Assembly: GCA_028565715.1 (NCBI GenBank)
Contig: JAOXYC010215906.1
Coordinates: forward strand, 1-11,134
Length of the DNA: 11,134 nt
From: Phoronis pallida
Lineage: Eukaryota; Phoronida; Phoronidae
Direction: 5' to 3'
Shown: positions 1-7,755 of the stretch, piece by piece
How positions within the stretch are numbered: position 1 is the stretch's first letter
Layout: every line of letters starts with the position of its first letter
Program-made: the position numbers and the translations under genes
Notes under the pieces: generated by a model
Database searches by the model: none
The model's input: the letters and a program-made list of their open reading frames with translations, nothing else
What the model was told of the DNA's origin: nothing

Positions 1-185
1 ATCCTGAAAAACTGACGAGTGAGTCCAACATTCCCCGTGTTTGTGGTTGTAGTCTACTGCAGTACAGGAACTTGTGTTGCAACAATGCTGCACGCATTCA
101 TGTTCAGTCTGAAACTTCTTCTCCCAAGATGCACCGTGGCTTTTAAGGAACCTTTTCTTTCTCATAGTGCATGTTGGTTGAAAAT
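1..185 (-). CDS. PAN/apple-like domain exon of gene 2, partial at left edge
   Basis: The reverse strand has a good acceptor (pyrimidine-rich TTTCTCACTCAG, AG at 187-186), then an open frame of 61 codons to the window edge, entered in phase 1. The peptide holds a Cys-rich core: ECVQHCCNTSSCTAVDYN followed by GECWTHSS. The spacing (C-x3-CC-x4-C, then an aromatic AVDY, then EC with W and H) resembles PAN/apple domains, in which a helix is tied to the sheet by disulfides and which usually bind proteins or glycans outside the cell. The preceding CCP exon can end in phase 1, so the two exons join in frame. The exon is cut by the window start, so its donor and remaining residues are not visible. A basic stretch (MRKKR) near its start is unusual. 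The domain call is by eye and a WSC-like or other small Cys-rich module is possible. Confidence 0.62.
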
Positions 186-624
186 CTGAGTGAGAAATAC
201 ACGTGAGAATTGAAATCAAGAAATATACAGCAGTGCTTTAGACGGTGTCAAACAATAAGAAGTACTGAAGTTCAATTTGGAGAATTAATCATCAAACTAG
301 TAAAGCAGAAGCAGGGACATGCTCATGGTTGATATTGAAATGTGTTTGGGAGATACTAAGCTTATTGCCACAATAACCTATGATAACCTTTTTATACCTT
401 ACTTTAGGCACTTTCCACAGTTCAATAACCCACTCAGTTATTGAACGACTGCGTTTAATAATACGTTTAACGAAAATGCGGGAAAATTGACCTCGTGTGA
501 TATTTTTTCTAAAAACAATATCGGGCCTCATCATGCGTTAAATAGCCCATGAATCATTTCATATTCTATTTACGTGTACTGATAACGTATTTCAGCTACA
601 TGTATCAATGCCAATAATACCAAC
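186..624 (-). other. Intron of gene 2 between CCP exon and second PAN exon
   Basis: This 439-base gap lies between the putative donor of the CCP exon (GT at 624-623) and the acceptor of the next exon (AG at 187-186). It is AT-rich. An 80-codon open stretch on the minus strand (292-534) has no recognised domain and no good splice sites, and is taken as chance. Nothing else was recognised. Confidence 0.5.
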
Positions 625-978
625 ATGAGCATTGAAGCGCCTCGCCAGTCCACTGTCCATCCTCTGCACAACGTCGAGTAACGTTACCACCAATCTGATA
701 GCTATATCCAGCATCACAAGTGTAGGTTGCTGCGTCACCCATAGCATTAGAATCGCTGTTAACCGTCGAGTCAGGATATGCTTGAGGAGCACCACATGAA
801 ATGCGACAGAGAAGAGCCGTGTCGTTCCATCGCCAGTCAGAGTTGCAGATAATTGCGTAGCTTCCGTTAAGGTAGACGTAACCGGTCTCGCAGGTGAATG
901 TTATTGTTTCGTTGTATTTGGTAGCGTTCCCGTATTGAATCGTGTTCGTGTTGATACTTGGGGGTCCACAGTCAACAT
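625..978 (-). CDS. Exon with two sushi/CCP domains (gene 2)
   Basis: The exon starts after an acceptor AG at 980-979 and encodes 118 codons in phase 1 to phase 1. The first module begins VDCGPPSI and contains FTCETGY, an IIC, SDWRW and LLC. The second begins SCGAPQA and contains YTCDAGY, RRCAEDGQW and LQC. Each module has the four cysteines, the buried Trp and the aromatic/Gly pattern of a complete sushi (CCP/SCR) domain. Such domains mediate binding in complement regulators, lectin-pathway proteins and adhesion receptors. Five N-glycosylation sequons are present (NAT, NET, NGS, NDT, NVT), four of them in the first domain. The donor at 624 (CAT then GTTGGT) is weak but is the one giving the usual symmetric 1-1 phase. 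If it were not used, the frame would stop at TGA 607-605. The domain identity is secure; the exact 3' end is less so. Confidence 0.88.
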
Positions 979-2419
979 CTGTTTAAAGGAAATAAGGAAT
1001 GTTTCACTATTCTTTTTTATTCTATTTACTTGTCAAATGAGTGAAAAAGTGATTAAATTTCCCCATAGACTACACTACATTATGTACATGTAGAAGAGTA
1101 GTCTCTTCAACACCCCATCTCAAACGATGTCGACTGAGTCAAAGAGACTGCAGGTCAGTCCAGCAGAAGTGATTCAATGATTATCTGTGGAAGGAAACTG
1201 ACAGCCTCACGAACATCGTATCATCCTCTCTCATCTTCGATTACCTTCCCAAACCGCTAGATTATCTTTTCAAATCGCAAGAACTTGTACAATGTACACT
1301 CAATAGAACAATGCGTTTTGTGGTATTTTGCATTCTAGTCAACTTTAATGTTCCCCTGTTTTTGTCAGAATCATCCGGTTGGAATAATTAACTAGCAGTT
1401 TGTGAAGATAATCGGACGATGTTTGTAAAGTTGATAGTTTTTCATCTGTGATTAAAAATCAAAAAACGATGAAAGTTATATCGGTAGTACAGCATGCGTT
1501 CAAGTGAACTTGATGTGGGAGTTTGTTTGAGTTGCCTAGGAACACATAATGTGTTGAATTGTTATCATCATTTGAACGGAAATTGAAAGTCAGTATTGTT
1601 TGGCAATGGTGTTCACTCGCGACACTCAACCCGCAAAATCTACATTTTGAATTATTGATTAAGTTCAGTTCAGATTGAAAAAAGTAAATGTTTTCCTTCA
1701 AACGGTTGGCCATTCTTAAACAAAGTTAAACAATGCCAGTATCAACTGGTAAACAACGTAACAGTAGCTAATATGTTTCGGGAAAAGTTTTGCGACATTT
1801 TCTATACACTCGAAATGGCCTTTGAAAATTGAAAAATACTTGTCACAAAATGTTCAACAATTGGAAATATAATCATCACATATACATTTTGCAAACATGA
1901 AAAATAAGAATGTATAGTTAAATATAGGCCTACTGTCTCTTCGTTGGTCGCAATTTGTCGTATAAATTCAAATCAACTAGAAATTCTGTGTATGAGTCCT
2001 TCGATGAACATGACTAACTTGCATCTGAGTGAAAAAAATTCAAAAGAAAAACTGTAAGGGGTGATTTGTGTGCCTTTTAACCGAAAAAAAGCCCAAACTG
2101 GTCTTAAGCAAGGGTTTGATTTGGATACCAAGAGCTCCCAAAAGCCCCTTTACAGATTTCTGTAACCTTTTTACTAAGATGCAAGTTAGTTATGTTCTTC
2201 AATGAACTAATACACAACATTTCTAGTTGATTCGGGACCGGCAAGGAGAAAGTATTAATATAATTAATCATGTTTGTTTTGCGCGCCAAATTGATGGACA
2301 CAGTATCTTTAAGAAAGAAAGAACCATTAGTAAAATGAAATGAGATAAATAAGCCTCCCAGAAACCTTCCCTGACTTTGAAACCAAGATCTCCGGTTATT
2401 TTTTATCTAACAAATATAC
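979..2419 (-). other. Intron of gene 2 between leader PAN exon and CCP exon
   Basis: This 1,441-base AT-rich stretch is bounded by the strong donor at 2419-2418 and the acceptor at 980-979. Open frames inside it (1459-1713 and 2104-2301, minus) show no domain and are not supported as exons. The latter lies inside a foldback repeat listed separately. Confidence 0.6.
1931..2254. repeat. Long imperfect inverted repeat (foldback / MITE-like)
   Basis: The left arm (about 1931-2063) pairs with the right arm (about 2145-2254) around a loop of about 80 bases. The best blocks are GAACATGACTAACTTGCATC (2006-2025), matching the complement of 2178-2197 at 19 of 20 bases, and AATCAACTAGAAAT (1971-1984), exact against 2219-2232. 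CTGTAAGGGG (2052-2061) also pairs with 2145-2155 with one gap. Alignment by eye shows scattered mismatches and small gaps, so the element is old. No clear target-site duplication was found, so its class is not assigned. Confidence 0.75.
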
Positions 2420-2762
2420 CTGGGGTACATCTTCCAAGGTTTTCTCGTCTTTCGTAATAGTTCCATCCGGGCTTTGAGACCAAAACTGTTTCCACGAAAC
2501 GATTCATACAGTATTTGCGACACAGATTATTTTCTTGGCAAAAAGCAAACGAGTCACATCTTTGATCAATTCCACAAAATGTTCCACATTCTATCTTTGT
2601 TCGAGCAGAAACCTCGGTCATATTTGCTCCTTTTGGCATTCTTTTGTCACGTATGGCTTTTTTGAAGCTGATGTGCGTCAATTCCATAGTCGCGGAAATG
2701 GTGTACAAGACCATTGCTAATACAAGACAGATATTTGGAGCGTCCTTCATCAACGACGCCAT
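2420..2762 (-). CDS. Signal peptide + PAN/apple-like first coding exon (gene 2)
   Basis: The first in-frame ATG is at 2762-2760, and the frame upstream has no other ATG. It begins MASLMKDAPNICLVLAMVLY, a short N region and a hydrophobic core that fit a secretory signal peptide with cleavage near TISA. About 60 residues later comes a Cys-rich module: IECGTFC, QRCDSFAFCQ, NLCRKYC, then GWNYYE and GRC, the pattern of a divergent PAN/apple domain. One sequon (NMT) precedes it. The exon ends with an excellent donor (CCCCAG then GTATAT, GT at 2419-2418) in phase 1, matching the phase-1 entry of the CCP exon. A close paralog is the 8103-7756 exon, sharing the CD-x-FAFC core, KY and GR. The protein is presumably secreted; its binding partner is unknown. 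The start choice and coding status look sound, and the PAN label is moderately sure. Confidence 0.8.
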
Positions 2763-3360
2763 AGTAGAAATTGATAAAAAGAGCACCGCTTTTGGTGATG
2801 ATACGGCAAACAAAATATTTGAACATCGGTATTCAAATTTAAGTTTTAACAAATGATGTGAATCAATAATTAATGCGCTTTTGTAAATTGACAATTGTCA
2901 GTTTGGAGTGCATGCTCGTTTTTAACCATGCATTAATTTTTTTGTTGGATTTAGGTTGTATACACTTCCATGCATTAACTTCTTCAAGTGGTGGTGGTGT
3001 TGTTCACAATTAATCCATGTTGACCTTTTATAAGGGAAATCTCAATCGGCCACTGTTTAGTTGCGCAGTCTGGAGGACGTATGATACATTGTATAAATGT
3101 TACTTGAGTTGCAGACTACTAACTTTAACAATCTTAATATCAGCGCAGTGATAAAAATCTCTATTTCAACGTTTCGATTTATTCCAATAAATCATCATCA
3201 GGAAAAATACTTGACGTATACATGTTTGAAGAATAATGTTAAAAGTCAACTGTCTTGTAGAAGTCCATATTACAAATGATCAATAACAATTTGATTCTAT
3301 GAAATTTCAGCAGAGTTGTCAACATATAAGCTGTAGGCATTTGGTGCATGCTGAATGAAT
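2763..3360. other. 5' flank and probable 5' UTR of gene 2
   Basis: This stretch lies upstream of the gene 2 ATG on the minus strand. It is AT-rich, contains the TATA motif listed separately, and shows only short open frames with no domain. Plus-strand open frames at 2474-2856 are shadows of the PAN exon. Confidence 0.5.
3024..3032 (-). promoter_or_regulatory. Candidate TATA box for gene 2
   Basis: The minus strand reads TATAAAAGG, the full canonical TATA form, about 260 bases upstream of the gene 2 ATG. Transcription starting about 30 bases downstream would give a 5' UTR of about 240 bases. No initiator was pinned down, and in AT-rich DNA a chance match is possible. Confidence 0.4.
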
Positions 3361-3555
3361 CACAACAGGGTCACTCTTCGTAATGCTGAAGGTGGAACCT
3401 TATGGAATTCTTTCGAGAATACCGCTCGCCTGCTGTATGCTCCCCGGTGAGTTGAAATGGTACTTGAGTGAGCAGATCTGCAGCCCGGGTAATGATAATG
3501 AGAACTGTAAAGCGCTTTGAATAAAAAAGCGCTATATAAGCACTAGGTATTATTA
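3361..3555 (+). mobile_element. SINE/LINE-like element with conserved 3' tail
   Basis: The right end reads GTAAAGCGCTTTGAATAAAA, then AAGCGCTATATAAGCACTAG and a TTA run. The paired AGCGCTTTG / AAGCGCTATATAA tail is, from general knowledge, a very common 3' end of interspersed retroposed elements in fish and marine invertebrate genomes. Upstream, GC-richer sequence (CCGCTCGCCTGCTGTATGC, CCCCGGTGAG, CAGCCCGGGTAATGATAA) seems to belong to the same element, but its left edge is a guess. The TTA run continues at 3947 after the inserted Helitron. No tRNA-type A/B boxes were confidently seen, so the class is open. Confidence 0.55.
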
Positions 3556-3946
3556 TCTAATATATAAGTATGAAAATGTGTGTGTGTCTGTGTGTCCGTC
3601 TGTCCGCAAGTTTTGACAGCGCGAAGCGCTGGAACAGTCAAGGCGACTCTTAGTGACGAGGTGTGCATGTGCACGGGGTGATCACGTGCGAAGCACGCGC
3701 ACACCCCGCACGTGCCTGCACGTGCAGTTCCGCGCGGAGCGCGGAAAGTCGGCAAAACTCGAGGTTGTTCAAGGCAATGGGTTGGTGCGAAGCACGCGTA
3801 CACCCCGCACGGGAAAGAGCGCGCGAAGCGCGGGAAAAGTCGATAAAAGTCGAGGTGGGTCAAGGTAACGGGGTGTGCATGTGCAAGGGGTGTGCACGTG
3901 CGAAGCACGCGCGCACCGCGCAGCGAAGCGCGGGTCACACATCTAG
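3556..3946 (+). mobile_element. Non-autonomous Helitron, 391 bp, apparently complete
   Basis: The element begins TCTAATATATAAG and ends CTAG, with host A before the TC and host T after the CTAG, as expected for Helitron insertion between A and T. A GC-rich hairpin (CCGCGC 3916-3921, loop AGCGAA, GCGCGG 3928-3933) lies 9 bases before CTAG, the standard Helitron 3' signature. There are no terminal inverted repeats and no target duplication. The interior is strikingly CG-rich, made of repeated units around GCGCGAAGCGC and GTGCGAAGCACGCG, and codes for no Rep/helicase, so mobility would need an autonomous partner. Open frames here on both strands result from GC-rich repeats and are not genes. Flanking TTATTA on both sides shows it landed in the tail of the element to its left. 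Confidence 0.8.
3686..3922 (+). repeat. Internal diverged tandem units of the Helitron
   Basis: GTGCGAAGCACGCG recurs at 3686, 3785 and 3898, the first two followed by a near-identical ACACCCCGCACG. Between them, blocks of the type GCGCGAAGCGC + GGAAAAGTC + TCGAGGT + TCAAGG recur at about 3619, 3731 and 3820. The units are roughly 90-110 bases long. Each short block is itself palindromic, so the transcript or single strand would fold strongly. Confidence 0.75.
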
Positions 3947-4465
3947 TTATTATCATGATAAAAAGTGAATAACGATTTAGCCTGTTTCAGGCGATGTAGC
4001 AACCTTAAGCTGGAACATCGATAACATTTCGTGAAATACGATATTCTGAGAAGTGTGAAACTGTCGTGCTACTTAATTGGACAAAAACCACGAAATACTC
4101 CATTAAACACATCCCTTCTAGGACGGTTGACAATTTCAAATAAGCAATTGTTAAAACAGCATCTGAAACGTTTTATATAAGTCAAGACAACAAACAACGT
4201 TCTCAACTTGTCATTATGAAAAGTCATTTATTATTCTATACCAAACAAAAGCAAAAAGGTGAGACAGTCTTGATTAACAATTGAAATGTGACATTTGATC
4301 CCCCAGAAAAAAGTTTTCAAGCCCCACTTTTTTAATAATAAAAAAACAAGTAAGTATCACATTAAGGGCAAAAGACTGGTTATTCGTTCCTATTTCTCAG
4401 TACATGTAGTTCATGCACCAAATTGATCAATATTTAGAGAGTAGACTAAGTTGATGTCAAAGCAA

Positions 4466-4614
4466 ATTCGCGACTGGGGGTTTTAGTGTTTGTTGCGTTT
4501 TGAGAATGTTACAAGGAACATAAGTTGAAGTAAGGTTGCATTTCCCCTTTCAAAATGAAAAATGTCAAATACTCGAAAAAAATGCAGCCAAAACACAAAC
4601 CCCCAGTCGCGAAT
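4466..4614. mobile_element. Short element with perfect 18-bp terminal inverted repeats
   Basis: ATTCGCGACTGGGGGTTT (4466-4483) is the exact reverse complement of 4597-4614. Imperfect pairing continues inward (GTGTTTGTTGCGTTTTGAG against GTGTTTTGGCTGCATTTTTT), so the element of about 149 bp could fold nearly end to end. It carries no gene. Size and ends fit a MITE or a foldback unit; no clear target-site duplication was found, so the family is not assigned. Confidence 0.6.
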
Positions 4615-5026
4615 GTCATGTTCGGGAACAAATTAACATATTCGGCACAAAATATATTTGCGTTTGGATGACAAATGGCTGAGAAATATGAACGTTAAAT
4701 CTGCTCAAAAAATGAAAAGAGGCCGTTTTTCAATATTTCCGATGTTTGTATGTTTCCCATTTTTTGGTCATATCCTCTTTAAAACCATACCTAAGCATAT
4801 ATGAAGTCATTTCTAGGATATCGAAACCGGAACCCTAAAAACCGAAACCAATATTTTGCCCTTAACGCAAGTGTGAACCATAGTGGCTTGGGGTCAGTTT
4901 TCTGACATACAAAAAATCCTGATAATTGTTGCCCACAAAAGTTTTGACCAAAAATTTTACTTAAAGTAATCAATTTTTGTTTTGAACAAGGATTTCAGGA
5001 ACAATATGTGCTGAATGGGCATCTTT

Positions 5027-5032
5027 TTTATT
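5027..5032 (-). terminator. Candidate polyadenylation signal for gene 1
   Basis: The minus strand reads AATAAA within AAATAAAA, about 365 bases downstream of the jacalin exon stop at 5398-5396. It was the first perfect hexamer seen after that stop. It may be a chance hit in AT-rich DNA. Confidence 0.3.
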
Positions 5033-5395
5033 TCAATGTAGTCTATTTGGGGTATTGAAAAGAAACGGGTCTCAAAATTGTGCTTAAATGCTAAGTTTTG
5101 AAAATATTGAATTCCAAAGCTAAAGTTTTCTTAAATTTGTTTTTATATGAAAGTCTTCAATTTTGAAGCTTTATAGCTCAGCAATGGTGCGGTCATTAAA
5201 ACATCTGAGACCTGTTTCCCTTCTACTAAGGCTAAAAAGTATATTTTTAAATTTTCATGAAGATTCGACCACTCATTGCGGAGAAATCTATGTTCAAAAA
5301 GGGCCCAAAAAGTTCACACTTACGTTAAGTGAGTCAGTACCGGCGATTTCTCCGAGGTTGAACGAGCTTTTACTCCTTTTAGGCTTAAAAGCTTA

Positions 5396-5702
5396 CTAGC
5401 AGTAATGAAATGGCAATTGTTTTAACCCTCCTTGACGTTTAACGGTATATACACGCCCACGAAGTTTTTTACCACTTGGCGCAGTTGTCGTAGCATAGCG
5501 TTTCGCCGTCCCGTCGTCGTTACCAAACGGGACGTAACTCCGATAGTTAGTAGTGAACTCAAACAACCCAAGTTTGTCTGAATCAGAGTTTACCCTGACT
5601 GATAAGATGCTCTCTTGGAGAGAAAAGAGGAATTTTTTCTCGTAGTCGACACCGGGTATTTCGGGGCCGTGGTCAACCCATGTTTCACCGTATCGTTAAA
5701 AC
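5396..5702 (-). pseudogene. Jacalin-like domain, C-terminal exon (gene 1), one in-frame stop
   Basis: A strong acceptor (TGTCTGTTTCTAACAG, AG at 5704-5703) leads into this 307-base exon in phase 2, matching the phase-2 exit of the 7080-6951 exon. The frame reads RYGETWVDHGPEIPG, then FSLQESILSVRVNSDSDKLG, then the diagnostic FEFTTNYRSYVPFGNDDGT, then APSGKKLRG and GGLKQLPFHYC before TAG (5398-5396). F-x-TN-x4-PFG-x3-GT and the Gly-rich C-terminal strand are hallmarks of jacalin-related (beta-prism I) lectins. About 140 codons in the two exons match a full domain. Two codons into the exon is TAA (5698-5696) where an amino acid is expected just before RYG, blocking translation unless unusual splicing, editing or an assembly error is involved. 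In the last strands the Asp of the usual GxxxD sugar-binding loop is not evident, so lectin activity is doubtful. Confidence 0.78.
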
Positions 5703-6001
5703 CTGTTAGAAACAGACAATAGCATTTTTATTATACAAAGAGGATACATGTACTCATCCATAAACAAGCTTTACAAAAAAAACAACATGGATACTTTTTG
5801 AAAATATATTAGACTATTAAGACCTGTAACGACATTGTTTGCGTTCTTGCATCCAATTCATTTCGGTGGTGGGCGGAGAGTTTTATATTGAAGTACTAGG
5901 AAGCCGCATGGGTGTCATCCTAGTTCCTAGTGTATTATTATTTCTGCGCTTTATCTCACCATAGCACCATCCAACCACTGCGATGGTCATTAGTACAATC
6001 G

Positions 6002-6185
6002 GAACGAGGAACAAAGGGAATTGTGAAACAACAACTTCCAACAGTATTAGGCTATGTGCTAGGGGGGTCCCCGTGTGAAAATGATGTACCCTAGAACAAG
6101 GAACAAAGGGAATTGTGAAACAACAACTTCCAAAAGTATTAGGCTATGTGGTAGGGGGGTCCCCGTGTGAAAATGATGTACCCTA
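6002..6185. repeat. Tandem duplication, two 92-bp units
   Basis: Unit 6002-6093 and unit 6094-6185 differ at three positions (CGAGG/CAAGG, CCAACAG/CCAAAAG, GTGCTAGG/GTGGTAGG), about 97% identity. The units abut without spacer, so the duplication is recent relative to other repeats here. The content is not recognised. Confidence 0.95.
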
Positions 6186-6273
6186 AGTTACTCTTCATAG
6201 TTATGAACTAGGTACTGGGACACAACAAAAAAGTGAGGGTAGACATATTGTAACCCGGCAATAACTGAGTAAT

Positions 6274-6281
6274 TGACGTCA
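6274..6281. promoter_or_regulatory. CRE-type palindrome TGACGTCA
   Basis: A perfect CREB/ATF consensus octamer lies in the gene 1 intron, followed by AACCACC and AACCGCAA, which resemble Runx-type sites. Function is only inferred from the motif. Confidence 0.3.
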
Positions 6282-6450
6282 CAAACCACCAACCGCAAGT
6301 GAAAAATGGGGCCAAAAATTAGGGGTAGGGGAAATTGAAGTGATCATAATTCCATTAATAAGTGATAGCACAACAAATAACCAATCAAAATGTTTGTATT
6401 TATTATCTCTATGTGATGCAATTATGTGTTTTGATAATTAAATGTAAATT

Positions 6451-6474
6451 AGGTCACCAGAGGTCAAAAGGTCA
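6451..6474 (+). promoter_or_regulatory. Three direct AGGTCA nuclear-receptor half-sites
   Basis: Exact AGGTCA occurs at 6451-6456, 6461-6466 and 6469-6474, all on the plus strand, spaced by 4 and 2 bases (DR4 then DR2). Such direct repeats are bound by RXR heterodimers. It may instead be part of an interspersed repeat. Confidence 0.35.
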
Positions 6475-6950
6475 CCAAATTTTGCCTTCGCTTGAAATTT
6501 CACCTTTCTCCCCAAAAACACAATTTTCAGGAAGGTGTGACAATTTTTTTCAATGTTTCTGGAAGTTTCCGTTAGCCAGGAGATATTTGATCAAATTGAC
6601 ATGCATATATTGTGTTAAACTTTGCACATAGGTGTTAAGGTTTCTTTTAGGTTTTGACTGTCATTCATAGTTAATAGTAATGTAGATTTGTCCAAAGCAA
6701 TTATTGAACAATTCTTTCTAGGAAAGTTTGAATGGTTATATTTGTAAAGACCAAAGCTAGCGGACCCAATGCTGTGCTCGTGTACCCAGAGGATCACCGA
6801 TTCCCGCGACTCGGTTACAAAATTTTGAGTTTCATAACCCGCGTGCGCCTGTTAGACGGGCCTTTACGATTGCGTGTTTATGCGCGTAGAAGCACAATAG
6901 ACGCGCTGTAGGCGGGGCTTTTCAAGCCGGTCAATGTTTTATTAACTTAC

Positions 6951-7080
6951 TCGTCGATCCAATATCCTCCTAGAACTTTGACTCCCGTTATTCTGAACTT
7001 GCTGTAAGCCTTGTCATCAAACGGTTCTTCCGTGATAAAGTTTCCCGGATAAGGCCCGTCACTCGTGAACGATGATCAGA
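6951..7080 (-). pseudogene. Jacalin-like domain, N-terminal exon (gene 1), with TGA near its start
   Basis: A very strong acceptor (TATGTTTTCAG, AG at 7082-7081) precedes a 130-base exon ending at donor GA then GTAAGT. The plausible frame reads SFTSDGPYPGNFITEEPFDD, then KFRITGVKVLGGYWIDE. GPY-x-G near the start, FDD, and ITGVKV-x-GGYWID match the first strands of jacalin-like domains (the usual FDD...I-x-I-x-V...G..ID pattern). This frame is entered in phase 1, compatible with the PAN exon, and left in phase 2, compatible with the next jacalin exon. Entered this way, the second codon after the junction is TGA (7078-7076). The other two frames close earlier or look non-coding. CGA to TGA by a C-to-T change is one simple origin. 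An alternative AG after CACGAG would skip the TGA but gives the wrong phase. It is called a broken exon. Confidence 0.66.
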
Positions 7081-7755
7081 CTGAAAACATATACAAAAAT
7101 ATATTTTTGACAAATCTTCGTCTTTTTATTGTTGTCAATGTTGAGAGTAGGCTAAAACAAGACTTTTTAGAATTACATTACTGTATTCAAACTTATTTCG
7201 AAGTTGCCGCTCCATGAAGGGTTCGCGCCACCATTCCACTACATAAAACTGGGAGATAAGTATTAACTAAATAATATGATTAAGATTGAATTGATAATTC
7301 GAGTGACAAGCAAGAGTCTCTTTATTAAGTCTTAGTCAGCTGTAAAAATGTCACTTAAATTCTTGAAAGTTCTTCGACAAACAGTGGTGAAAAAAACAAC
7401 TTAAAAACCGATACTTCAGAATTGCGATATTTTGTACGATTCTCTAACGATAAGTAGGGAAGTTATTTTGCAACAAGATTGAAAAAATATTTTCTGCTAT
7501 TCAACACATTCCAAAACAACTTGCTAGTAAATGGTCGAATACAAACCTGTTACGCATGGTCGACACATTTCTTGTGAATCGAGATTTCATATTTGGAAAT
7601 TCGAGAAAAAAAGTTTGCACAAAATGGCCATACTATCATTTACTTTTAAACATCAGAAATAACAATAATTGTTGGATAATGTTTCAAGTAAAAAAGTCAT
7701 ACATTAAAAAAGGTTTCAAAATGAGCATTCAACATAGTGCTTTACTCTTATTTAC
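7081..7755 (-). other. Intron of gene 1 between PAN exon and first jacalin exon
   Basis: This 675-base AT-rich interval lies between donor GTAAAT (7755-7750) and acceptor AG (7082-7081). A small GC-rich island at about 7196-7245 stands out, with two uninterrupted frames on the minus strand, but its splice sites are poor and it is not called an exon. The plus-strand open frame 7556-7759 is not supported. Confidence 0.55.

Larger units (their letters stand above)
3947..5395. other. Intergenic region between gene 1 end and the Helitron
   Basis: The first bases (TTATTATCATGATAAA) continue the TTA tail interrupted by the Helitron. The rest is AT-rich, with poly-A/T runs, an 18-bp inverted-repeat element (4466-4614) and two copies of a short dispersed motif (4671-4700, 5274-5300). 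Open frames at 4791-4973 and 5163-5399 have no domain, and the latter overlaps the end of the jacalin exon on the other strand. A possible gene 1 polyadenylation signal is listed separately. Confidence 0.5.
5703..6950 (-). other. Intron of gene 1 between the two jacalin exons
   Basis: This 1,248-base interval separates donor GTAAGT (6950-6945) from acceptor AG (5704-5703). It holds a 92-bp tandem duplication, a perfect CRE-type octamer, three AGGTCA half-sites and a CG-richer block at about 6770-6935. An 8-bp inverted repeat (ACTAGGAA at 5895-5902 with TTCCTAGT at 5924-5931) is also present. Open frames at 6362-6631 and 6615-6797 show no domain. Confidence 0.6.

Noticed and set aside
292-534. 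80-codon minus-strand open frame
   Set aside because: It lies within an intron, has no recognised motif, no matching splice sites and AT-rich codons; likely chance.
592-795. 67-codon minus-strand frame starting MVLLKH
   Set aside because: It is an out-of-frame shadow of the second CCP domain.
1459-1713. 84-codon minus-strand open frame with several Cys/His
   Set aside because: Cys/His spacing fits no zinc finger I recognise, and it sits inside the gene 2 intron without phase-1 splice sites.
3543-3968. Long open frames on both strands (137 aa minus, 71 and 101 aa plus)
   Set aside because: They overlap each other across a CG-rich repeated Helitron interior; low-complexity translation, no domain, explained by lack of AT-rich stops.
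7196-7255. GC-rich mini-exon candidate (minus-strand WNGGANPSWSGNFEISL or EWWREPFMERQLRNKFEY)
   Set aside because: Two frames are equally open, the acceptor lacks a pyrimidine tract, and phases do not fit between the PAN and jacalin exons; it may be a repeat fragment.
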